This document shows positions 21,284 through 32,625 of a DNA stretch of 64,000 bases, piece by piece. Each line of letters begins with the position of its first letter. Position 1 is the stretch's first letter. Both the position numbers and the translations under genes were made by a program. Below the pieces are notes generated by a model that was not told the origin of the DNA, ran no database searches, and saw nothing but the letters and a program-made list of their open reading frames with translations. Where the stretch lies: contig OY754982.1 in assembly GCA_963576475.1 (NCBI GenBank), positions 19,204,217-19,268,216 on the forward strand, written 5' to 3'. Source of the stretch: Molanna angustata (Eukaryota > Arthropoda > Insecta > Trichoptera > Molannidae).

Positions 21284-23652
21284 GATGTAGTAAGACAGCA
21301 GATGATTACTACCAGAGATGCTTGTCTTACACCATTTATAAAATCTTCAGTTACAACTGGCTCTAGTTTTATATATTATATAGATGTAGTAAGACAGCAG
21401 ATGATTACTACCAGAGATGCTTGTCTTACACCATTTATAAAATCTTCAGTTACAACTGGCTCTAGTTTTATATATTATATAGATGTAGTAAGACAGCAGA
21501 TGATTACTACCAGAGATGCTTGTCTTACACCATTTATAAAATCTTCAGTTACAACTGGCTCTAGTTTTATATATTATATAGATGTAGTAAGACAGCAGAT
21601 GATTACTACCAGAGATGCTTGTCTTACACCATTTATAAAATCTTCAGTTACAACTGGCTCTAGTTTTATATATTATATAGATGTAGTAAGACAGCAGATG
21701 ATTACTACCAGAGATGCTTGTCTTACACCATTTATAAAATCTTCAGTTACAACTGGCTCTAGTTTTATATATTATATAGATGTAGTAAGACAGCAGATGA
21801 TTACTACCAGAGATGCTTGTCTTACACCATTTATAAAATCTTCAGTTACAACTGGCTCTAGTTTTATATATTATATAGATGTAGTAAGACAGCAGATGAT
21901 TACTACCAGAGATGCTTGTCTTACACCATTTATAAAATCTTCAGTTACAACTGGCTCTAGTTTTATATATTATATAGATGTAGTAAGACAGCAGATGATT
22001 ACTACCAGAGATGCTTGTCTTACACCATTTATAAAATCTTCAGTTACAACTGGCTCTAGTTTTATATATTATATAGATGTAGTAAGACAGCAGATGATTA
22101 CTACCAGAGATGCTTGTCTTACACCATTTATAAAATCTTCAGTTACAACTGGCTCTAGTTTTATATATTATATAGATGTAGTAAGACAGCAGATGATTAC
22201 TACCAGAGATGCTTGTCTTACACCATTTATAAAATCTTCAGTTACAACTGGCTCTAGTTTTATATATTATATAGATGTAGTAAGACAGCAGATGATTACT
22301 ACCAGAGATGCTTGTCTTACACCATTTATAAAATCTTCAGTTACAACTGGCTCTAGTTTTATATATTATATAGATGTAGTAAGACAGCAGATGATTACTA
22401 CCAGAGATGCTTGTCTTACACCATTTATAAAATCTTCAGTTACAACTGGCTCTAGTTTTATATATTATATAGATGTAGTAAGACAGCAGATGATTACTAC
22501 CAGAGATGCTTGTCTTACACCATTTATAAAATCTTCAGTTACAACTGGCTCTAGTTTTATATATTATATAGATGTAGTAAGACAGCAGATGATTACTACC
22601 AGAGATGCTTGTCTTACACCATTTATAAAATCTTCAGTTACAACTGGCTCTAGTTTTATATATTATATAGATGTAGTAAGACAGCAGATGATTACTACCA
22701 GAGATGCTTGTCTTACACCATTTATAAAATCTTCAGTTACAACTGGCTCTAGTTTTATATATTATATAGATGTAGTAAGACAGCAGATGATTACTACCAG
22801 AGATGCTTGTCTTACACCATTTATAAAATCTTCAGTTACAACTGGCTCTAGTTTTATATATTATATAGATGTAGTAAGACAGCAGATGATTACTACCAGA
22901 GATGCTTGTCTTACACCATTTATAAAATCTTCAGTTACAACTGGCTCTAGTTTTATATATTATATAGATGTAGTAAGACAGCAGATGATTACTACCAGAG
23001 ATGCTTGTCTTACACCATTTATAAAATCTTCAGTTACAACTGGCTCTAGTTTTATATATTATATAGATGTAGTAAGACAGCAGATGATTACTACCAGAGA
23101 TGCTTGTCTTACACCATTTATAAAATCTTCAGTTACAACTGGCTCTAGTTTTATATATTATATAGATGTAGTAAGACAGCAGATGATTAATACCAGAGAT
23201 GCTTGTCTTACACCATTTATAAAATCTTCAGTTACAACTGGCTCTAGTTTTATATATTATATAGATGTAGTAAGACAGCAGATGATTACTACCAGAGATG
23301 CTTGTCTTACACCATTTATAAAATCTTCAGTTACAACTGGCTCTAGTTTTATATATTATATAGATGTAGTAAGACAGCAGATGATTACTACCAGAGATGC
23401 TTGTCTTACACCATTTATAAAATCTTCAGTTACAACTGGCTCTAGTTTTATATATTATATAGATGTAGTAAGACAGCAGATGATTACTACCAGAGATGCT
23501 TGTCTTACACCATTTATAAAATCTTCAGTTACAACTGGCTCTAGTTTTATATATTATATAGATGTAGTAAGACAGCAGATGATTACTACCAGAGATGCTT
23601 GTCTTACACCATTTATAAAATCTTCAGTTACAACTGGCTCTAGTTTTATAAA
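21284..23652 (+). repeat. 99-bp satellite/minisatellite, 24 units
   Basis: The unit starts GATGTAGTAAGACAGCAGAT and repeats exactly every 99 bp, 24 times, with the last unit slightly short. I found a single substitution (C to A at 23190). Because 99 is a multiple of three and one frame lacks stops, an 817-codon open frame spans the array with a 33-residue repeat. This is best explained as an accident of the period: the start lies in the flanking repeat and the repeat is not protein-like. Each unit contains GTAAGACAGCA facing TGCTTGTCTTAC, a potential 11-12-bp stem. Confidence 0.9.
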
Positions 23653-23820
23653 ATTTGCTTATTTTTTGCATTAAAATATTGGTTTTTCTGGCGTACTTCT
23701 ACGATATAATTGTCAACTGGTTATACGATATTTTTCGTCATACAACTAAACCCTTGTTAAAATTGCTGGTTCAATGTGTATAGCTGTGTATGTGATTGTG
23801 AAATGAATAAAATAGAAAAT

Positions 23821-24200
23821 GTCAATTAATTTAAACATCAAATAAACAAACTAGTAAAAGGCTTGTATGTTATGTGAATACAGAAAATATCAAAATGTCA
23901 ATTAATTTAAACATCAAATAAACAAAGTAGTAAAAGGCTTGTATGTTATGTGAATACAGAAAATATCAAAATGTCAATTAATTTAAACATCAAATAAACA
24001 AAGTAGTAAAAGGCTTGTATGTTATGTGAATACAGAAAATATCAAAATGTCAATTAATTTAAACATCAAATAAACAAAGTAGTAAAAGGCTTGTATGTTA
24101 TGTGAATACAGAAAATATCAAAATGTCAATTAATTTAAACATCAAATAAACAAAGTAGTAAAAGGCTTGTATGTTATGTGAATACAGAAAATATCAAAAT
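23821..24200 (+). repeat. 76-bp tandem repeat, 5 units
   Basis: Unit start GTCAATTAATTTAAACATCA occurs at 23821, 23897, 23973, 24049 and 24125, an exact 76-bp period. The only difference seen is AACTAG in unit 1 versus AAGTAG in units 2-5. The units are unrelated in sequence to the 99-bp units 170 bp upstream. Confidence 0.9.
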
Positions 24201-24814
24201 GGAGATTTTTTCCTTTGACTAGAAAAATACGGAAATTTTTTATGTGTCGCACTTGTTATTATTTTATATGATGGTAATGTATATTTTCATCACACCTAAG
24301 ATTTTTATACGACGTGTACGACGCTAAAAGCGAGAGCATATTTGTAAGTCAAATAGATATTATTTTAAGAAATAAGCCCCCTACAACCCCTGCCGTATTA
24401 TTTTATGACTGTTCCGTCATAGATAGGTGGTAGGTATATTATAATACATAATATTTTACAAGTTTTTATACGCTTCACATACGCTGTTCTCAATTTCAGA
24501 TGCAAATTGAAGCCCGGAGACAAATTGGCGCGTCATCTGAGTATATTATTATATCGCCGCATTTACGACGGAAAGCGGGGTGTACCTGTATCTTGTCCTA
24601 CTCCTAGGTTAGGCGTTCCTTCACTACGTCCGTATGAGAGACCGTGGGAATGGTGGATTTCGTTCAAAGTAACGAATCGTTCCTTTCCGGATTTCCGGCA
24701 GTTGAGGGATTTATACTATTTATTAATTTAATTCTTTATCTTTTTGTACATAATATATACAAATATAATGCACACTGGCGGGCTTATTGCCATTGGGAAA
24801 TTTCTTCCAACCAA
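24201..24814. other. unassigned sequence
   Basis: About 24500-24700 is GC-richer and open in two frames (24507-24731), with no recognisable domain. It may be an old repeat or exon relic. No call is made. Confidence 0.35.
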
Positions 24815-25050
24815 CCATTTAATTAATATTCATCATCATTACTGGCGCTACGGTCCGATACGGACCCTGGCCTCCTCCAGAAATCTTCTCCATCCCTCCC
24901 TACCAACTTTTCGACCGCCAGTCTTCTCTTTATCAGTTCCATTTCGCTTATATCGCACGGCACGTCGTCCAGCCATCTCAACCTTGGTCTGCCTCTACTT
25001 CGGGACGGGTGTCTAATACCTTCATATTCTGAAAGTCTTGCTTCCAAGGA
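24815..25050 (-). pseudogene. decayed LINE ORF2 C-terminal fragment with GATGAT tail
   Basis: The minus strand reads HPSRSRGRPRLRWLDDVPCD, then decays into another frame, with an AATGATGATGAA tail at about 24831-24843. It has the same tail type and peptide order as 12150-12420, but with indels. Confidence 0.65.
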
Positions 25051-26715
25051 CTCGAAACTTGGTAAGTTGGGAGGAATTCACATTTGGCATTGTGCTTGCT
25101 ACTTGTATAGGGCGCAAAGGGGAGTTTATAAATATTTTCTTATTATTATCTACCTACCTACTTAATGAAATTGTATCGTCAATTCAAATGCCACTTTTGT
25201 AACGAAATCGATTTAATATTTCCGAATAATTTGAAAACCTTTGAAATAAAGTACTTTCATGGCATGAATCGGCTATAAGTTTCGTTTCCTGCCATGATGT
25301 TTATCTTTTCCTGCCATGATGTGTTTGGGCAATAGAAAAGATAAGAAAATAACTCGAATAGTTCAAATCGTTCATAATCAAAACTCGTATGAGTAAAATG
25401 AATCGAGTCATAATGATTCGAATCAATAGAAAAGTAAAAATCTGTAATATAACTGTACACCGTATATGTACCCGAAGCTTACCCCCGTATCTTATTTTGA
25501 GGCAGCGTTACCAATTCTCGTGGTGTTTCGCTATCACTCACTTTCCCGGCAGAAGGTATAAACATATATTGTATAAGTACGTCTCATCCGTGAGGCTGTC
25601 ATGTGACGACCCTCCCCCCCATTCCCTCGCCTCCCCGTGCCCGACCCACCTCCTGGGAAACCCCACTCATAAATATGGTTGACACTTTTCAAATGAACAA
25701 CTTCCACACAACCCTAATAAAGCAACACCTATTATTATGATTAGTGCTTTTCAACATTTTCAATCTGGCCATTTGGTTTTCCAAATATATTACATTTGCT
25801 GTTGTGGATGCTAAATCGAATGACTTTTGAATATTATAAAGGTATTGGATTTCCTTTTAAATCTATTTGCATTGACTTGTTATTGATGCAAGAATTTACA
25901 TATATGGGTCGAGATGGGTAGAGCGAAAAGATCACTGTAATTCCTGCATTTAAAAAAATAATGATTCTCATCTTCAAACAATATTTCTATTATTGAATTG
26001 ATCGATTCAATTTTTGATGTTTTAATTGACATTTGTTGCAAAAATAACCAATAATTTATCATAATAATAACTAAGTATTGGTTTTGCATTTTTTGATCCT
26101 ATACGTCAATATATTATCTTGACATCGGGTGTATATGATCAAGACATTTTTTTTTAGATCTTAAAGGCTTGAAAAGTCTTGTAAGACACAGTATAAGCGT
26201 TTGCTTCTGATGAAAGTATGTAAAAAATGATTTGTTTCCAAACCACACTTTACTATGCTTTAATTCAATCTAATTTCAAACAACTTCCCAAATCCCATTA
26301 TTTGGGACGGGAGGAAAGGGACGAATGGGACTGATTTTTTAAAAACTCACTTATGTATGTTCATTTTTTTATTGGGTATTTAATACTCTTTCTGAATTTA
26401 TCATAACCAATAGTTAGTTTAAAAACTACAAAAACAATTTTCTGATCAGTTTTTATTGCTTCATACTTACTTCCCGAGCAGCGCCAGGTATAAAAAAACA
26501 AGTAAATAATATCTATGATAAATTGTCTATGCTCAAACATAGAATAATAATAGTATAGAATACTCTTTAGCGTGCAGTAAACGAGACTAATTTGGTCAAC
26601 ATTTTGCTACGAGCATTCAGTAATCAATTGGCCGTCTGCGTGATACGTTCTCCAAATAGAGAATTTTTTAACTGCTTGCAAAATTATTTACGCAGTCATA
26701 ACGAGTAGTACTATA
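25051..26715. other. unassigned sequence
   Basis: Nothing was recognised apart from a C-rich run (25610-25655) and a TGCCATGATG direct repeat near 25290-25320. Confidence 0.4.
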
Positions 26716-27053
26716 CGAACAATTTCTACCAGCAGAGTCATATATTATATATATTGACACGAGCCGGCCAATAAAACGGCTTCACTTTTTCAGCGAAGTA
26801 TTGTATGGGAATGAGTATTCTATAGTTATTATGTGCTCAAAGTACTTTTTAAATAAAATTCTAATTAACAGGCCAAAATCGAACCGAACAATTTCTACCA
26901 GCAGAGTCATATATTATATATATTGACACGAGCCGGCCAATAAAACGGCTTCACTTTTTCAGCGAAGTATTGTATGGGAATGAGTATTCTATAGTTATTA
27001 TGTGCTCAAAGTACTTTTTAAATAAAATTCTAATTAACAGGCCAAAAATATGA
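26716..27053 (+). repeat. 169-bp exact tandem duplication
   Basis: Two copies start CGAACAATTTCTACCAGCAG at 26716 and 26885 and are identical as far as I can read. Each includes a TATATTATATATATTGAC stretch and AGCCGGCCAATAAAACGGCT, a 7-bp-arm inverted repeat. The duplication is too regular to be old. Confidence 0.9.
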
Positions 27054-28022
27054 AAACTATTTGCATATTTTTATTTGCTCTGCGTTTTATTTTATACTCT
27101 GTCGAGTGTACAATGAATTTTGTTTTACTTACTCTGATTTTTTTATTAAAGAATGATGTAGTGTGCTTTTCTGAGACAAAGGATTTTGTAATTTTGTTCG
27201 ACGTTGAATTTAATTTTGCTTAAGAATGTTAATTGGGATTCGTTATGGTGTTTCACTTGAAGTGCTGAAGCTTCTTCTATGAAATATATACATAAATATA
27301 CCACCTTTCTTTGTTTTGAAATTCATATTTAAATATAAATTACTGAAACACGCTTTTTATGTATTAAACAGTCCAAGGATATACAGTGATATAATTTTTA
27401 ATAATAAAATAATGTAAGTTAATACCAATTATGAAACACTTGGATTCACTACCTTATTTAATGGGTAACAGATTTATTTAAAAGTAATATTATACCTATA
27501 CATGAAATAAATTCATTTATGCTTTACTGGATCTGCTCGTTATAAACGTATTATGTATATATTTTTGACAAATTTTCAACATCTCAATATATGCGAAGTT
27601 GGAATATTATAAGCCCTGCCTTGAATTCCTGGTTCTTCTAAAATATTTCAACTTCGTCTCTATTGATTGAGATAAATTTGTTATAAAAACTACGTGTTCA
27701 CTTTCATTGTGGTTGAAATTGCCTCTGGTAATATTATTAGTGCCGCATTATGTGAATATTACTTTATGTTACATTCTTTTCTAGTCTTTATTTTTTTACC
27801 ATATAATACATCGTCCTACTACATATTCTTCTTAGCAATCTCATACTAATGGTGTAGGATCTAATATTGATTAAATTGCTTCTGTTTATGGCAGGTTTCG
27901 ATTTTCAAATCGCTATTCACCATTTTAACGAAAATCTGAGACTTGTAATTGGGTTTTATGTATATTTACGTCAAATGTGAAAATTTGAGGTAAAAAAAAC
28001 AATTTGTATTTTTTAAACTTTT
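27054..28022. other. unassigned; half copy of a MITE
   Basis: 27600-27690 (TAAGCCCTGCCTTGAATTCC, then TTTCAACTTCGTCTCTATTG and AGATAAATTTGTTATAAAAA) matches the right half of the inverted-repeat element at 36398-36672. The rest is AT-rich and unremarkable. Confidence 0.4.
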
Positions 28023-28200
28023 TAGCTGGGTCGAGCTGTTAGCGCGCTGGGCTAGTAATACAATGGTCGCGAGTTCGAATCCTGTTTCGACCAATTTCGT
28101 TCACCTATAGCACAAGCACATACGCTTTATTTTGGGAATGTAGGAAGATGTATATGTACTAGTTTAACAAGGACATATGTATTAATTTTTTTATAAAAAA
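28023..28200 (+). mobile_element. tRNA-derived SINE, family 1, full-length copy
   Basis: GCTGGGTCGAGCTGTTAGCG, CTAGTAATACAATGGTCGCGAGTTCGAATCC, then ATTTCGTTCACCTATAGCAC and GAAGATGTATATGTACTAG, ending in an A/T-rich tail. The A box is damaged (GAGCTGTTAGCGC) and the B box is intact. Confidence 0.8.
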
Positions 28201-28794
28201 ATATATATATATTGTCTAATTTTATTTTGTAATAACTCAAGGTAGGCAAATAATATTATTTATTACTAGGTAGTGTTCTTTCCGAAAACAAATGTAATCC
28301 GCTTATGTCAGATAATAAGATATTATTTTGTTACTTTTATTTTTTTCATAAAACTTAAGTCTTTGTAGTTTGAAGGAAAGATTATTTTTGTTATAAATTT
28401 GTTATAATATATTGAACAATTTTTCTTATATTTGAAAGTGGATAGTGTAATTTTTAACTTGAACTAGAGGCGTTTATTAAATTAAACTTTATAATATAGC
28501 GGGCACAAGTCCTCTACATTATGTAAATATCCATGTTCTAAATAATAAAAGTATATGTTATACTGAAGCTTATATGATTATCAATAAAAGACAATAATCA
28601 ATTCTAATCAATTATTGTTCTTTGTGAATTGTTATTGCAGAGTTTTGAAAGACTCCGTAATTCGTTAGCATAGATGTTGATGGAAGGGGAAGAACAGGAT
28701 TATAAAAAAAGGATATAGCTTCACTGAGAAAAAACCGAGAAAACGACGTGAACATAGTATTCATGTAATACCTAACCTACTTTTTGATTGGTAT
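28201..28794. other. unassigned AT-rich sequence
   Basis: No gene or recognisable repeat was seen. Confidence 0.4.
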
Positions 28795-29501
28795 TCCAAC
28801 TGTCGATTTGTTCAAGAGAATTTATTTCTCTTAACATATCGACAAAGTATCAAGCCAAGATACGCGAGATTTGTATGCAGGGTCTATTTTTTCACGGTTT
28901 TTCCAACTTTGTTAAAAAACACCAACTTATAGGCTTCGCAGCATGTATGTTATATATATGGATTTACTCAGAATTCGAAGTTTAATCCGCTCAATGCACA
29001 GAGCCTAAAATTTCAGAATATATAGAAAGTTATAGGCCTACAAAAATAAGTATTCAGAATTCTGAATTTTTGTTTCAGTCAGGGGTTATCAACTTTAGAG
29101 TTTCACTTTATTTTTCCATTTATCTCAAAACCGTATAAGCTAGAACGCTGAAAATTGGTATGAATATAGACAAATATAAAACCTCAAATCTTTTTTTCAA
29201 AAATATTCCAGAGTTGTTCTTACATTTTTTATTAAGAAAAACATTTTTTTATGATAAGTCTATGTGTTTAACTAACTATAATTTCAAAGCATTGAAAAAT
29301 ATCGAAAAAAGCCGAAACGCCTCAACAAGATTTAATTTGTTATACAAAATATGAACATTGTAGTAGTACCTACATCTTATTTTTTTTTTAACAATTTTTA
29401 TAAAAATTGAATTTAGTGACGACATCGCTTCATACAATTTGTATGGCAGTCGCCTATACACAATATCTATGGTGACTTATGTAATTGAAAACAAAATTTT
29501 A

Positions 29502-30794
29502 GGTCCTTACATATGAAATTGGCGTTTTGTATGGGAGGAACATAAAGTCGATTTTTTTTAATATAATATATTTATTTGATCAAAGTATGTACCATTACTA
29601 TCTATGCACTTTTGCCATCTCATAGGTAGTTCATCGATCCCTTTACTAAAAAAAACCATTTGGACGGGAATCAATAAAATCTTTGAAGTCGGTTTGGACT
29701 GCCCCATCGGAGTTGAATTTTTTCCCTTGCAAGAAGTTATCCAAATTTCGAAAAAAATGGTAATCTGTTGGGGCAAGGTCCGGAGAGTACGGTGGATGTC
29801 TTAGACATTCCAATTGATGCTCCTCTAATTTGGTAGCCGTCTGTTGTGCAGTGTGTGGTTTAGCGTTATCATGAAGCAGCAGTGGCCTAGAGCGATTAAC
29901 CAGCCTCGGTTGTTTAGCAGCTAGCTTTTTCATCATGGTTTGTAGTTTCTGATAATAGGCATCTGCCGTAATCGTCTGGCTAGATTTAAGAAAGCTGTAG
30001 TGAACGACACCAGCACTAGTCCACCAAACGCTCACAAGTAACTTTTTTGGAGTCAATTTTCGCTTGGGGCATGGTTTGGCTGCTTCGGCAGGGTTCAGCC
30101 ATTGCGATGAGCGCGTCCGATTATTGTACAGGATTCACTTTTCATCACAGGTAATGATTCGATTTAAAATACCTTCATTGTTGTGCCGGTTGAGTAATGC
30201 AACGCAGCAGTCAACGCGCGTTTGTTGATTTGCTTCACTCAATTCGTGAAGTGCCCACCTTTCAAGCTTTTTCACCTTCCCAATTTGCTTCAAGTGGATT
30301 GAAACAGTTTTATTACCAACACCGCAGCCTGCTAACTCGGACGTGGTTTGCCATGGATCCGCTTCCACAATAGCCTTCAATTCTTCATTATCAACTTTGG
30401 TCTCCGGCCGTTCACGAGGCTTGTTCTGCAGGTCGAAATTTCCAGAACGAAAACGTTGGAAACAATAAAGCACTCTGTTTTCTTTCGCGGCTCCGTCGCC
30501 ATACACATCATTAATCCTTCGAGCCGTTTCTGCAGCACTGGTGCCACGGTGGAACTCGTACTCGTAAATAACGCGATATTTCAAGTTTTCCATTTTGTAA
30601 ACTGAGTGACGCAAAGAAAAAAAAAATAATTGAGGAAAAACAAATGAATTATAATTTTCGAATCACAAATACATTAGTCAATAGATGTATAAATTTGAAT
30701 TTGGAATTTCTAACCAGAGAAGATATTTGAGATCAAAGTTGCCAATACGGTAAAACGCCTATTTCATAATATGAAATTGGAGTTTGTAAGGACC
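29502..30794 (-). mobile_element. mariner transposon, near full length
   Basis: The ends GGTCCTTACA (29502) and TGTAAGGACC (30794) are inverted and flanked by TA on both sides (29500-29501 and 30795-30796), the Tc1/mariner target. A second shared block, ATGAAATTGGCGTTTT, sits next to the left end; its counterpart inside the right end reads ATGAAATAGGCGTTTT on the minus strand. The 1293-bp length is typical of mariner. It carries one transposase gene on the minus strand, which is broken, so this copy cannot move itself. Confidence 0.88.
29576..30614 (-). pseudogene. mariner transposase (DD34D), one nonsense codon and one frameshift
   Basis: The enzyme cuts and joins mariner ends in the nucleus. 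The N-terminal half (30614-30138) has the paired helix-turn-helix region (YRVIYEYEFHRGTSAAETA; GNKTVSIHLKQIG) and the first catalytic Asp in ITCDEK. A TGA follows at 30137-30135, where mariners usually have Trp. The same frame then continues through PKKLLVSVWW, the second Asp in LLHDNAKPHTA and the third in APTDYHFF, 34 residues apart. Near 29650 an A-run shifts the frame; the last ~25 residues (KGIDELPMRWQKCID) lie in another frame. These lesions are minimal, so the copy died recently. Confidence 0.88.
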
Positions 30795-30904
30795 TAATAT
30801 CTTAAAATATTTTATAATTTGGATTTATAGTTTAGTACGTATTCTTACTATAGGTACATACTATCGCTATCGACAGTTGGATCTCATGTGTTACATGCAA
30901 CTAG

Positions 30905-31689
30905 TTATATAGAATTTGAAATATATTTGAATGTATTAGCAGGTAGGTTGGTATGTATATTGTAGGTTTCCATTTCAAGGTTGGCATTATGGTAATCCCG
31001 TTGATTAAAGAAGAGTAAATATACATATATATTGGAGTGGTGGTGAGTTTGGAATTTGACTACCGTCCTTAATTTATCCTGAGGGCGCTCACTGGAAACC
31101 AAAATAAAATGTTACCTAACTAACCTTCCCGCCAAATTAAACCAACCAACCAAACACCACCTCCTCCTGACATGCCCAGAATGTTAATTACCTACTTCAT
31201 TTGTGTAGGTACCTATTTACAACACTAGATTCTGTTCAGCTGGTATCACACGAGAATATATTTCATGCCAGATTTCGAGTCGTGGAATATGAGTCGAATA
31301 AATGACTAACTGCATGAAATGATGCCATAAAAATGTTTTGATTTATAGCGAATAAGTCCCCACCTACGACAAAGTACCTTTTAATTTCTATAAAATATAT
31401 TCCTATTATATTATATAGAGAAAAGAAAAAAAAACATTGATTGAACAGTTATGTATTATTTTTTTTAGTATAAGAACAGTTTACTCCATTATCAATACAC
31501 ATGACAGTAAACAACAAGCTTTATTGTCGAATATTGAACTAAATAAAAACAATTCAAACCGCCGCTTTTCCTTCTGTCTCGCTCTCGTGCGTTCCAATTA
31601 GTCCGGCGCGACAGAGACAGAATGATGTGTTCGTGTGGGACGAAGTCATCCTACTATCGTTCGCCTCTAATTAACTTTGAATTTGTCGA
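30905..31689. other. unassigned sequence
   Basis: No gene was recognised. A GC-richer stretch near 31555-31680 (CGCTCTCGTGCGTTCCAATT) has no coding signature. Confidence 0.4.
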
Positions 31690-32010
31690 GTAACTCCGAA
31701 GCCTAAGAAACAGCAAATAAATATGATGATGTTCTCAGCAAAATTGAAGAAATGAGGTATATCAAAAATGTGTGCAAATTGGATAGGCCATGTGTTGCAA
31801 CGCAAGAATCACATATGCATCATCTTGGAGGGAATGGTTGAGGGAACAACTGGCATAAGGCTTCACCACCGGGAGTATCTAAAATAGGTGTGCCACGACA
31901 TGAAAAGTACCTATTTCCCGCACAGAATTGAGGAGAGTAGCTGAGTAGAGGAAGATATGCATCACTTTGCTGTCAACTAATTCCTAAGATTGAAACCAAT
32001 GAAGAATAAG
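31690..32010 (+). pseudogene. decayed LINE ORF2 C-terminal fragment
   Basis: The plus strand reads NWIGHVLQRKNHICIILEGM, then VEGTTGIRLH, a stop, and a DMK region, in the order of a LINE post-RT tail (W-x-GH-x-L-R-x-N, then EG-x-IEG). Multiple stops show an old relic. Confidence 0.5.
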
Positions 32011-32184
32011 ATTGGCACTTAAGTCACAATTCCCTCATTTTTGAGTTATAAATTATAATGATGGGTTGAAAATAAGTTCGAGTTGAAAAGAACGATATAT
32101 TTGACAATAATTCATGACGTTTTCATTATAGAGCCATGCTATTCTATTGCGATAAACACTTAGTTTTGGTTAGGTTCGTTTATT

Positions 32185-32625
32185 TTATGTTGAGTTTAAT
32201 GATGACTAAACAAACTGAAGGATCCATAGCGGCTTTCGAGAGAAGGATCCTTCGAACGATCTACGGGGCAATAAAAGAGAATAATGATTGGCGTCGTCGA
32301 TACAACAGGGAACTATACGAGACCTATTAAGAGCCCTATGTGATCAGTTCCATCAAGATAGGGCGCTTAAGATGGGCTGGTCACATAATCCGAATGGACG
32401 ACGATGACCCTACAAAACGCCTCACACTTTCTGTGCCACAAGGTCGAAGGAGACCAGTAAGACCAAGGACTCGATGGATGGACAGTGTCGATGCTGATGC
32501 TTCCACAATAAATATTAGAAACTGGAGAACTAAGACAACGGATGGACGGGAACGGAGGAGACTCCTGGATTCAGCCAAGGCCCACCCAGGGCTGTTGAGC
32601 TTATGATGATGATGATGATGAAGTT
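32185..32625 (+). pseudogene. LINE ORF2 C-terminal fragment with GATGAT tail
   Basis: The plus strand encodes FERRILRTIYGAIKENNDWR up to a TAA at 32328, then in the same region IKIGRLRWAGHIIRMDDDDP, then RPRTRWMDSVDAD, NWRTKT and a natural stop after KAHPGLLSL. A TGATGATGATGATGATGA tail (32605-32622) follows immediately. The peptide order and tail relate it to 12150-12420 and 24815-25050. The RT core is lost. Confidence 0.7.

Larger units (their letters stand above)
28795..30904 (+). mobile_element. Helitron-like non-autonomous element, copy C (holds a mariner)
   Basis: It starts TCCAACTGTCGATTTGTTCA with the AAGAGAATTTATTTCTCTT hairpin. It ends ATCGACAGTTGGATCTCATG, then TGTTACATGCAACTAG at 30889-30904, followed by T, exactly as in copy B. 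The body is shared with copies B, D and E (CCGCTCAATGCACAGAGCC, TTATAGGCCTAC, CAGGGGTTATCAACTTT). It is interrupted at 29502-30794 by a mariner. Without that insert it would be about 0.8 kb. Confidence 0.68.

Noticed and set aside
21221..23674. 817-aa open frame as a real repetitive protein
   Set aside because: The start lies in the flanking interspersed repeat. The frame is open only because the 99-bp period is divisible by three, and the 33-residue repeat has no structural-protein character or signal peptide.
21284..24200. CRISPR array
   Set aside because: Units are contiguous tandem repeats without spacers, in a eukaryotic repeat context.
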